Assembly (NCBI RefSeq): GCF_019578655.1
Contig: NC_063258.1
Span: 21,952,802 to 22,016,801, forward strand
Source: Ricinus communis
Taxonomy: Eukaryota; Streptophyta; Magnoliopsida; Malpighiales; Euphorbiaceae
Length of the DNA: 64,000 nt
Reading direction: 5' to 3'
The notes under the pieces are model-generated. The model made no database searches, had not been told where the DNA came from, and saw only the letters and a list, made by a program, of their open reading frames with translations. How positions within the stretch are numbered: the first letter of the stretch is position 1; the number at the start of each line of letters is the position of its first letter. This document shows, piece after piece, positions 21,720 to 32,103 of this stretch. The translations under genes and the position numbers were made by a program.

Positions 21720-24700
21720 TAAATCTTATCAAAATGCATGGATTATTGACTCTGGTGCTACTGATCATATGACTTGGGATCATGCAAAATTGAAAAAATT
21801 CATTCCACCAAGGATTTCCATCATGTGACCGTTGCAAACCGGAACAAGATCAAAATTCATGGCCATAGCACCACAAATTTATTTAATTGCAACATTAATG
21901 ATATTTTATTTCTGCCTGAATTTAATTATAATCTTTTATCTGTTAGTAAGATTACTCGAAATTTGAACCGCAATGTCATTTTCTCACCATCTTCAGTCTC
22001 CTTTCAGGATCAAAATTCCGGGAAGACGATTGGTAAAGGATACCTAGAAAATGGCCTCTACTATCTTCACAGTCCTCCCACGAAATGCCTTATGTCAACC
22101 ATTCCCTCCCCTGGCATGCTCATGCATCGGAGATTTGGGCATCCCTCCGACTCCGTCCTAAATAAATTATTTTGTTACAATTTAAACTCTAGTAATTGTG
22201 ATGTGTGTAAATTCTCCAAACACACACGATTGCCTTTTTCCTTATCTTTAAGTATGTCAGAAAAACCTTTTGATTTAATTCATTCTGATGTTTGGGGACC
22301 TGCTCCCGTTACTGCCTATAATCATTTTAGATATTTTGTCATTTTCATTGATGATTACTTTCGCACTACCTGGATCTATTTATTAAAAGAAAAAAATGAA
22401 GTTTTTTCTCGATTCCAAGAATTTTTTAATTTTATCAAAAATCAGTATAATGCAAATTTAAAATTTTTTCGCTCCGATAATGGTATGGAGTACGTAAACC
22501 AAAATTTTTTTATTTTCTTTAAACAACATGGGATTTTGCATCAAACCACATGTGTTAACACCCCAAAGCAAAATGGTGTTTCTGAACGCAAAAATCGACA
22601 TCTTCTCAATGTCACTCGCACTCTTCTTTTTCAAAATAATGTCCCTTCCTTTTTTTGATCGGATGCTCTCTTAACTGCCACCTATCTTATCAATCGGTTA
22701 CCTACTGTCACCTTAAAGCACATGAGTCCTCTGGAAGTTCTCAAAGGCCGTAAAATAGAATTAGGACATCTTCGAGTCTTTAGATGTGTCTGCTATGTCC
22801 ATATAAAGCGCCAGCATAAACTAGACAGAAGCTCTATCAAAAGCCTCTTTCTAGGATACTCCTCCACCCAAAAAGGGTACAAATGTTATGATCAAGTAAC
22901 CCATAAAACCTATGTCTCCTACGATGTTAGTTTTGTCGAGAATGATCCCTATTACACCACTCCCACTAGTACTGACTTTACCAATGGTCCTCCCCCCTCT
23001 TTATTTCCGCTTAACTCTGATTTCCCTCTTAGTAGCTCGGACCAGGATTGTCAGCTTCAAGGGGAGTCCCCTCTCGTCTCCAGGCTAATTCCTTCAAGGG
23101 GAGACAATCCTACTCCAGAAGCTCAATCTCAAGAAGTAACAGAAGAAGCAATTGCCTTGCGAAGATCTACTAGACAAACTAGACCTCCTGTGAAATTTAG
23201 AGACTATGTGTCTCATACAGTAACATATCTAATTAAGAATTTTATTTCCTATAATGTCTTATCTGATCAATACCGCAACTATTTATGTCAGATTTCCAAC
23301 CTCGTTGAACCCACAAACTTCTATGAAGCCAATACTGACCCCACTTGGTGTAAAGCTATGGAAGAAGAACTTCTTGCTCTAGAAAGGAATGAGACATAGA
23401 GTATTGTTCCTCTTCCACTAAATAAAAAACCAGTGGGATGCAAGTGGATATACAAAATCAAGTTCAATAGTAATGGAACCGTTAAAAGATACAAGGCAAG
23501 ACTTGTAGCCCGAGGTTTCATGCAAACTTATGGAGTTAACTATCAAGAGACGTTTGCTCCTGTAGCCAAAATGAATACGGTCAGAATCCTTCTCTCAATA
23601 GCAATCAATCAAGGTTGGAATATGTTCCAAATGGATGTCAAGAATGCCTTCTTACAAGGAAACTTAGAAGAGGAAGTTTACATGAAGCTACCTCCTGGAC
23701 ATAAGTCAATCTCAGACACTTTCCTGGTATGTAAACTAAAAAGGCAATCTATGGCCTGAAACAATCCCCGAGAGCATGGTACGCCAAACACAACCATTTT
23801 CTATTAAGCATTCTTTTTAATAAATGTGAATTGGATTCATCGATATTCGTTAAACATACTATTATTATTTTAGTATACGTTGATGATATCATAATAATAG
23901 GGAACGATGATCAGGGGATAGAAGAGGTCAAATAGAGCCTAAAAAAGAAATTTGATATCAAAGACCTAGGCCAACTTTCTTATTTCCTTAGTATAGAAAT
24001 GGCGAAATCTGACAAGGGATTATTCCTATCTCAAAGGAAATATACCCTTGACCTGTTAAAGGAAACAGGAAAAATAGGAGCTAAACCGGCCATCACTCCA
24101 ATGGAAACCAAAGTCAAACTCAATCTTGAAGATGGAAAACCCTTAACCAACGTAGGGCATTATCAGCGCCTGGTAGGAAAACTAATTTATTTGACTGTCA
24201 CTAGACCTGACATTTCATTTGCGGTTAGTATGGTAAGTCAGTTCATGCATGCTCCTCGCTCCAGCCACCTCGAAGCCATAGACCTCCTTAGATACCTCAA
24301 GGGAACACCCGGACAAGGAATTTGGATGAAGAAAAACAATTCCACTAACATAGTTGGTTTTTCTGATGCAGATTGGGCTGGAAGTTGTAACAGGAAGTCA
24401 ACCATTGGTTTCTGTGTCTTTGTCGGACGAAACTTGGTGACATGGAAAAGCAAAAAACAAAGTGTGGTTGCTAGATTAAGTGCTGAAGCTGCATATCGTG
24501 CAATGGCATCCACAACTAGTGAACTCATTTGGATCAAACAAGTTATCAAGGATATAAAGATTGAAAGCAAAGAACCTATGAAAATGCATTGCGATAACCA
24601 AGCTGGCCGTCACATAGCGTCCAACCCAGTATTTCACGAGCGAACTAAGCACATCGAAGGAGAAATTGAAACACCTTATATTAAGAGTCAAGATCAGTTG

Positions 24701-24820
24701 GCAGACATATTCACAAAATCCCTTGACAATCAGAATCATCACTCGATTCTTAGCAAGATGGGCTCGATAAACTTATTCGAACCCACCTTGAGGGGGAGTG
24801 TTGAAGAAAATAGAAAGTAG
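21720..24820 (+). pseudogene. Copia pol (protease, integrase, RT, RNase H), disrupted
   Basis: The protease motif WIIDSGATDHMT lies at about 21738. After a frameshift comes the integrase zinc region and core (HRRFGHPSDSVL, CDVCKFSKHTRLPF, DLIHSDVWGPAP, FRSDNGMEY and NTPKQNGVSERKN). A TGA at 22656-22658 and a TAG at 23397-23399 each replace a conserved Trp. The reverse transcriptase holds CKWIYKIKFNSNGTVKRYKA and, after a frameshift near 23750, VYVDDIIIIGND (about 23873-23908) with the YVDD core intact. There is a further TAG near 23934. RNase H has FSDADWAGSCNRKSTIGFCV and ends before the purine tract. It cannot make a full polyprotein. Confidence 0.9.
24791..24798 (+). other. Polypurine tract
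   Basis: AGGGGGAG lies directly before the 3' LTR, where plus-strand DNA synthesis would be primed. Confidence 0.85.
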
Positions 24821-25064
24821 CTGCACCTTTTTGGTCTCAGAGGCTGCACAAGCTAGGTTGCTTGTGCAGACCTTTCATCACTGACCAAGGAAAAAATGGA
24901 GCATCATTTCCTGCAAAGTAAGAAAGGTCACTTCCACTTTTTCTCCAAAAACTTAGAAGTGTCCGTTAGAAAGAAACTCAGAATCTCAGCATGTATATAA
25001 TTTCATCTTAAGTTGTAATGAATTCAGAATTCTTGTAACATTAAAATTCATCACTGATTCTACA
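24799..25064 (+). repeat. 3' LTR of copia element
   Basis: Begins TGTTGAAGAAAATAG and ends GATTCTACA, followed by the TAGAT target duplication. It carries a short insertion relative to the 5' LTR near 24900. Confidence 0.9.
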
Positions 25065-25640
25065 TAGATTCTTCTTAAATTCCACAAATGATGTAATTGG
25101 TGTTGAATCTTTATGCTTCGAATTGGATGCTTTGAGCAACCTATCGATATTGGACTCGAGTGGAAAACATATTGACAGATTTATGGGCTCAAGAGGTTAC
25201 CTATTATAGAACAGTTTTGTAATTTTTTAATTTGATTATGTTAAAGTTAATAAGAAAAGTGGAAATTAAGTTTAAATAAGCGAAAAAGAATCTCTTATTG
25301 ATATCTATTTCCTGATTTCCAGATGGAAGATGTCCCAAAAGCGTAAGTGCCCTTTATCTAAGATGATATGACCATAGAAGGAAGAAGCACACTTCTCGAA
25401 GGAGGTAAGTTGGAGAGCCTCCTCCTCTCTCTTAAGATCTCTTTATTATTACTGTTAATTACTAATCAATATTATTATTGTTGGATAAAGTTAATAACAT
25501 TTTATTTTTAATGAATGAATAGTTTCAGGCATATGCCAACTAAAACATCTTGAAGAGCTTTCTATCAGCAACAATGGTCTCAGTGGTGCATTGCCTTTGT
25601 TTCTATCAAATTTGACATCCTTTCAAAGATTAGATTCTTA

Positions 25641-25869
25641 TGGTAATCAGTCATTAGTAACAATTACACAAACAAAAGAATAAGAATAGAAATAAATGAT
25701 TTGTTTATTTATATGCATATATATATATGCACAAAAACACCTGCCAGCAAAAGTTCATAGACATATTATATATTTATATCAAAGAAAGCATGATCATGTA
25801 TTTGCTTGACTAGATCATGTTGCTTTTACATTACAATACCACATGCATGGAAATCACCAATTGAGGCAT
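25641..25869. other. 3' flank of receptor kinase 2
   Basis: Short gap between the RLP remnant and the kinase stop codon. The 31 bases next to the kinase stop are shared with kinase 3, which suggests a conserved 3' untranslated region. Confidence 0.4.
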
Positions 25870-28293
25870 TTACTGCCAATGATCATATTCATCCTGTAGA
25901 ATCATCTTAACCACTTGGCTCATGGTAGGTCTACTGTCTTTTCCTTCTGCAACACATTTCAGTGCCACTCCAATCAGATTCTCCATTTTCTCTGCATCAT
26001 AATCCGCTCCCATAATTGGATCAACAATCTCTTTAACCCAAGATTTTGTAGACGCCCCATTTCTCTTCTCATTCACCCATTCCACCAACCTTTTATGCTT
26101 CAGTTCCTCACCAGTCTCACTATCCTGACCACCCATTAATGATGGGCTCTTGCCAGTCACCATTTCTAAAGCTACCATTCCATAGCTATAAACATCTACT
26201 TTGGAGGTGATGGGCATGTTAAATATCCACTCAGGTGCTATGTAACCTCGTGTTCCTCTTATTCTTGAGAATGAGTTTCTCGGATCAGCTCTGCTCAGCA
26301 ACCGAGAGAGGCCGAAATCTGAAACTTTCGGTCGGTAATCATCGTCCAAGAGTATGTTTTCTGGCTTTACATCACAGTGCAGGACCCACTCCAAGCATTC
26401 TTCATGTAAATAAGCTAGGCCTTTAGCTGTTCCAACTGCAATTTCTAATCTTTTTCTCCAATCCAGTTCTTTGGAAGAGAGATTTTCAGCCAAGGATCCA
26501 TGCTCCATATACTCGTATACTAAAAGCCTATGCTTTCCCTCTGCACAGTAACCATACATCTCTATCAAGTTCATATGATTAATCTTCCCAACAGTGCTCA
26601 CTTCTGCTAGAAATTCAGTTTCTCCTTGGCTAGCATCATTTAGTCGTTTGATGGCTGCAACTCGCTGATCATCCAATACCCCTTTATAGACAGTTCCAGC
26701 AGCTCCTCTGCCTATTTCTTCACTGAAATCTCTGGTGGCTTTCTTCAGCTCAGAGTAACTGAATCTTTTGAAACCGGTGCCAGCAAGAATGTAATCTTGG
26801 TCACTCTTTTCCTTGCTTCTAATCAAGAGGAACCGAACAAATATCGTAGCAAGAATCTCAATAATCCCAATTATACTAGCAAACGCAAACAAGAACTTCT
26901 GTAACAAACTTCCATCAGATTTATCGTACCTTCTTTCAAGCTGTTTTACAGCTCCATCAGGACAATCTAAACTCAGTTGTTTAATTGACGAGTTATCTGA
27001 ATGACTTGTTTTTGGCACTTTCAAATATAGATCTCCTCGGAAACTTGGCGAATCATAACCATTCAACATTTGCGTCTTGGGGAAACAATAAGGAACATTT
27101 TCAGGATGGTTCTGAAAGACATATTTTAATATAAACCCTCTGCAGTCACATCTACGTAAGCATACATCCTCACACATATCCAATGTATAATTCAGAAAGT
27201 AGCCAAAGTCATAGCCATACATTTCAACGTGAGAAAATTGAAGGAAAGTAGCCTCATTCATGTCACAAGAAACCTTATCTTCAGTTTCGCAGCCTAAAGT
27301 CCAATCGGCAAGATTCTTCATTTTATATCCAGGAAGGCAGGAACATTTCCTGCCAAAGCCAGGATTATAGCTACAAATACTATTAGGCCCGCAAACTCCA
27401 TGTATCTTGCACGGTTGAGAAATGATTTGCCATGAGATTTCCCAAGTGCTACTCTCATTTGCTCGGCTATATAGTCGTAGATTACCATCAAAATCAAGAG
27501 TCAATCTCCGTTGAAGTAGGTTTCCATAATCAACAGCTAAGAAAGTGAAATTGTCTGATGAAGTAAACTTACCAAATGAATCTAACATAGCTATTCTACT
27601 ACTGTTGTAGGAGGATCTGCCCGCTTCTCGGTCCAGAAGCCAAGGGTCTGGCCAGAAAGAACTTGAAACGTCGAAACCATCATAAACAAGACGGAGAATG
27701 TTACTTACATCGAAAGATAACTTGTAGAAACCAGAGGAGTAGTTTGTCGAACTTCTTGAAGAAACAAGAAGCGAGTCTCTGGTGAATAATTGGAGTGGGA
27801 GAAGAGTATCAGTAGGTAAATCAAAGCTCTGCCATAGAATGACACGCTCTTTTATGGTAATAAGTGCAAGATTTCCAGTATCATAAAGATATAAAGATGA
27901 CGAAGAGACGGAGAAAGTGTTGGTTTCCCAAATGGTAACGGAAACCCCAGCATCAGTCAAGACAAGGTTACTGGTTTTATGTAGAGATAGCTTGGAGCCT
28001 CTTCCATTAACAGGCGTATCACGGTTCGCCATCCAAACTACTGTGCAACTGTTAAAGCAAGAAGGTTCATTAAACCATATGGCGAAGGAATAAGCATTAT
28101 CACCAACTGGGTAAAAGCCTGCAGAAAAAATTCCGCTAGGTGAAATCAAAACACGATCTGGGTTCTCCGCAGACAGTGATGATCCTTCATTTAATGGACC
28201 CTTGAGTGTTGAAGAAGAAGAATATGAAAATAAATTTGATATAATCAGAGAGAAAACAATCAAGATAAGAGAAGTAGACAAAGAAGTAGCCAT
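25870..28293 (-). CDS. G-type lectin S-receptor-like Ser/Thr protein kinase 2 (ZmPK1-like)
   Basis: Intact intronless gene, 807 aa, with the same layout as the neighbours at 10.2 and 32.1 kb. It has a signal peptide about 1-28, bulb-type lectin about 42-165, S-locus glycoprotein region about 213-325, cysteine-rich stretch 295-335, PAN/apple about 345-428 and transmembrane helix about 466-491. The kinase is about 526-800: [11 protein letters not shown] (528-538), AIKRL with Lys549, HCDVKPEN (639-646), DFGLSR (659-664). The APE motif is preceded by Ile (GYIAPEW) where the paralogues have Met. It is a non-RD kinase, with Cys before the catalytic Asp641. From just after the transmembrane helix to the stop it is nearly identical to receptor kinase 3, while the transmembrane region differs much more. 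The start is the only ATG that keeps the whole signal peptide. Confidence 0.94.
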   Translation of the reverse strand: MATSLSTSLILIVFSLIISNLFSYSSSSTLKGPLNEGSSLSAENPDRVLISPSGIFSAGFYPVGDNAYSFAIWFNEPSCFNSCTVVWMANRDTPVNGRGSKLSLHKTSNLVLTDAGVSVTIWETNTFSVSSSSLYLYDTGNLALITIKERVILWQSFDLPTDTLLPLQLFTRDSLLVSSRSSTNYSSGFYKLSFDVSNILRLVYDGFDVSSSFWPDPWLLDREAGRSSYNSSRIAMLDSFGKFTSSDNFTFLAVDYGNLLQRRLTLDFDGNLRLYSRANESSTWEISWQIISQPCKIHGVCGPNSICSYNPGFGRKCSCLPGYKMKNLADWTLGCETEDKVSCDMNEATFLQFSHVEMYGYDFGYFLNYTLDMCEDVCLRRCDCRGFILKYVFQNHPENVPYCFPKTQMLNGYDSPSFRGDLYLKVPKTSHSDNSSIKQLSLDCPDGAVKQLERRYDKSDGSLLQKFLFAFASIIGIIEILATIFVRFLLIRSKEKSDQDYILAGTGFKRFSYSELKKATRDFSEEIGRGAAGTVYKGVLDDQRVAAIKRLNDASQGETEFLAEVSTVGKINHMNLIEMYGYCAEGKHRLLVYEYMEHGSLAENLSSKELDWRKRLEIAVGTAKGLAYLHEECLEWVLHCDVKPENILLDDDYRPKVSDFGLSRLLSRADPRNSFSRIRGTRGYIAPEWIFNMPITSKVDVYSYGMVALEMVTGKSPSLMGGQDSETGEELKHKRLVEWVNEKRNGASTKSWVKEIVDPIMGADYDAEKMENLIGVALKCVAEGKDSRPTMSQVVKMILQDEYDHWQ

Positions 28294-28382
28294 GTTTGTG
28301 GAACTTCACGAAGGTTAAGATGAAGAAGGAAGAGTTAATTTGTAGGACAATTGATGAGAAGCCTTGCAAATGGCACTTGAAT

Positions 28383-28397
28383 ACATATATATATATG
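28383..28397 (-). promoter_or_regulatory. Possible TATA box of receptor kinase 2
   Basis: The minus strand reads CCATATATATATATGTAT about 90 bases before the ATG, a plausible distance for a plant TATA box and 5' leader. Confidence 0.4.
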
Positions 28398-28449
28398 GAA
28401 TGGATAATTGACCTTTGGCAAGGGCAGATTATCAACTTCGGGTAAGAGA

Positions 28450-31400
28450 CAAATAAAATAGCTAATTAATTATCATATTAATTATTTATGTAATGAGTTC
28501 TTACCAGTAAAGACTCAATGAAAAAGGAACAAATGAAGAAAGAATATTGTATACATAAGTTGTTGTCAACGTCAACTGATGTCAATGTCTGAATTGAGTT
28601 ACCAATAATTTTGGGCATATTATTAATATTGTTCCGAGAAATCTAGAACCTACTGAAACTCATATTTATCTTATCACATTAAAGAACATATGTCTAATTT
28701 TGAGTGTATTAAAAAGAATATCTTCTGGCTTTATATAATGGAATGAAGTTAAATTTGGCAACTCCAATGTCACTCGAACTCAGCTTATTCTTTTTCTAAA
28801 TTTCTATATACTTTTTAATTTAAATTAATTCTATTTAAAGAAAATAAAAAAAATGAATCACTTTTTTTTTAAATAAAATATAATTAAAAGAATTTATAAT
28901 AATATTTAAAAATATCATATTATATAATTATAATGCAGTTAATATAATTAAACAATAAATAATTTTTATTACTATTATTTCTATCAAAATTATTTATTTT
29001 TACTGTTTTTATCGCTATTGACACCATTACTATATTAGTTTTTTCTTTCATTCTTATTATTAAAAAATAGAAATATTAATAAATAGTTGTATTTTATTTT
29101 ATTATTAATTTAAATAATTTAATTTGATATAAAAATAATATTTTTATTTTTATTTTATTTACTATCTTTTTAGAGATTTTAATTTATTTTTTATTTCTAT
29201 AAAAAATAAAATTAATTTAAACTAAATATATAAAAATTAAAATTAAAATGTCTATAAATTTTAAAAAAATAATTGAATTGAATCATAGTTAAATTAGACT
29301 TTATTTTTATATATATTCCTTTGCATCACACAATCACATCAAAATCCAAATAAATCACATTAAATATTTTATGAACGCAATATACGCTGAATAAATGTCT
29401 GCTCACAATCCTTCGTCAAATATGATACCATATTTTAGGCCTAATGAACTCACTCCCCTATTAAAAACTTTATACTTATTTAAAAAAAAAAAAAATTATT
29501 CTGACTTTTAAAAGGTCTATTTATTTTATGTTTGATTTCAAATCTGTCTTACCCTTTGCAAGTTTGTTCTATTGATGAGGTGACAGGTCTAAATGGCTTA
29601 TAGACTCGACGCGCTCAAGAAGCACCCAGTGAAGCACTCGAACAGTGTCATTTTGGTTTTATAAATAGTAATTAATTTCTTTTTAAATTAAACATATTGT
29701 GTTAGAAAAACTCTAGCCGCGTGTTAAAAAAAACTCATAGCCGCCTCTCTTTCTTTTTTTTTTATTATTTTTATCAAAATTTCATCTTTTGGCCCACTGA
29801 AGTTTCTTTTTATTTGTTGTTATAAATTATTTTAATAAATAAATATTAATATTTTTTGAGAAGTTTTATAGTTTTCCATTACAAAGGTATTGAATTCTTT
29901 TTCTATAGGAGTTTTATAGTGTAGGAATGTTAGATTCTCCCTTTTATAAAAGTGGTGAAAAGAAAAAAAAATCAAATCAGATATTTAAACAATCGGATTT
30001 ATCAAAAAACTTCTATAAAGTCAATATAGAGCTTAACGCTACCGAATAGAGCGTTCTTTCCGCAAAATTGCAATTTACTACTCTATCAAAGCGATTAATG
30101 ATTATTATGAATAGATCTCTTTATTTATTTTTCTTAATGTTTGATATTTATTTTTATTTTTATATCAATATGTACTTATTAATTCTCATTAATGGAATAT
30201 CTATATTTCTTCTCAAAAATTATTTTTTTAAATTGAGTATGACTTAGATTAGATGAAAGTAATATTAAGATAATTTTAAATATTAAATTAAAAATTAGTG
30301 ATTAAAATTCTATTATTTAATAAATAATAATTTACTATATGAAATCTAAATTTTATTTTAATAAAATTTTAATTATTCAATTAAAATTTAATAGTAAAAA
30401 TTATAAAAATATGATGAATGATGTTTGATATAAATATGAAGATTCCAGTATATATTTAATTAATTTAAATTAATAAATATATTATTGATTATTCATTAAT
30501 TTAGTATAAATAAATTAAACTATATAAAAATATTTTAAATATTTTTTTTATCTTTTCTTGTTTAAACCTTTGCTTAAAAGCCATAACCATAACTGATGGT
30601 AATAAGGACAAGAAGGAAAACATATTGACTTCTTCAAATGTCTATGGATCCACGCCGCCAAGTGCCAATATTCAAGAAAAACATCTGCAACAAGTTAAAA
30701 CTTACCCAAAGGGGCAAAACTCTAATTTATCAACAAAACTCCAAAACCAAACACAATAAATATCTTGACACAATTCTCTATTTTTAGTGTTCTTCAATTC
30801 CTCTAGCTCAATTTTTATTATTTTATAGTAGTATTCAAATGCTGAATTCTCATCTTATTTAGCTAATTGAAGTCCTGGATTGTTGCTTTTATTAATTTTT
30901 AATTTGTTAATTTCAAGTTCTCAACTTTTTATTTAGAGTCCCTAATCAATTTCTCCTAACCTAACAATCCCATGATCTTACTTAGCTTTCAAAATTAGCC
31001 ATTCTACTTAAATTTATGAAACTATAATAGTAGAATTAAGAAATCAGAATAATTCAGATTTTATTATTCACTTGACTGTCTAGTAGTAGTTAAAATAATG
31101 CACTTGTTAACATTTAATACAACAACTTATAGGGCCATTCACTTTTTGCATGCTCCATATGTAAGTGTCAAGTAAAACGCCCAAAACCATATATTTTCTA
31201 TCGATTAACATTTATTATGGTTCAATTTGATCCCTTGAACATTTTTCTTATAAAATATGAAAATTGATTAAGGGATCAAATATGGATCAACATGGATAAT
31301 ATGATATATATATATATATATCAACATGGGTAATCACTTTATTGCTGCTAAAACTTTGATTATATTTTTAATTAGTATCAAAATCTTAAACTATATCTAA

Positions 31401-32072
31401 TTAGTACTAATATTTTATTTTTTTCTCTTTAATATCAAAATTTTAGTTTTCATTAGAGACGACGATACCTATTGGTACCGAAGCTTTACTATTTATATTC
31501 AAATGGTAATATTTTTTAATCTGTTTTTTTATAGTATCACACCTATTATTTGTATTTCAATTGATGATATACGATAGAGACCTGTAGATTCTTTATGATA
31601 GTTGTTAGAGCTATGCTCTGAATTGTATTCTTTGATTTGTTTCTGCAATAAAAAATTCTTTTTGGTTTAACCAGAAAAGAATACAAAAAATAAACAATTC
31701 CATGCCAGCATATGCTCTATCATCTACTTGGATATTGCATATAGCAGGCGAACTCCCAATAGTAACCCTGGAAGCTTTGATCTTTTCAACAGTAGCACTT
31801 CTAAGAATACTTAAGAACCCAAAAAGAAAACCAAAAAAAGAAAAATTAGAAAATCTAAGTAGAAATTAGAAAAGTTCGACAAAAATTTTACGAAAGAAAA
31901 CTGCAATTTTATTTCATAGTCATCAGTAACAGTTGCAGAAACAAAAGAGAATACATAGGCTATTGTTATTCATTTACACAAAACACCTGCCAACAGAAGA
32001 CATATGTCAAGAAAAACATGACCATGTATTTGCTTGACTAGATAATTTTCCTTCACAGGTATTGTTACGATG
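28450..32072. other. AT-rich intergenic between receptor kinases 2 and 3
   Basis: No open frame with a recognised family and no bounded repeat found. About 28,800-29,300 and 30,200-30,560 are very AT-rich. A short (AT)n run lies near 31,300. The last few hundred bases before 32,073 probably hold the 3' flank of receptor kinase 3. Confidence 0.4.
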
Positions 32073-32103
32073 CCACATGCATGGAAATCACCAATTGAGG
32101 CAT

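Larger units (their letters stand above)
20132..25064 (+). mobile_element. Ty1/copia retrotransposon, complete but decayed
   Basis: A 4933-bp element with direct LTRs of 262 and 266 bp, a primer site, a purine tract and the copia order gag, protease, integrase, reverse transcriptase, RNase H. It is flanked by the 5-bp target duplication TAGAT (20127-20131 and 25065-25069). It inserted at an intron 3' splice site of the LRR receptor-like pseudogene, in the same orientation. Several stops and shifts make it non-autonomous. Confidence 0.95.
19083..25640 (+). pseudogene. LRR receptor-like protein (RLP) pseudogene, split by transposons
   Basis: Exon-like blocks match plant LRR receptor-like proteins, surface receptors with extracellular leucine-rich repeats. 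Block 1 (19083-19135) reads CDGCLEHERIALLQLK, the LRR N-terminal cap. Block 2 (about 19890-20048) reads LRNLKILGLPGNRLKNNI and LASLRNLDISYNQLTGALSL, then a GT donor. Block 3 (25065-25194) has NDVIGVESLCFELDALSNLS. Block 4 (about 25527-25640) has CQLKHLEELSISNNGLSGAL and LFLSNLT with an AG acceptor and a GT donor. A TIR element (19250-19766) and a complete copia element (20132-25064) separate the blocks. No transmembrane end is present and the signal peptide is missing, so this is a remnant. The start of block 1 abuts the LTR ending at 19082. Confidence 0.75.
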
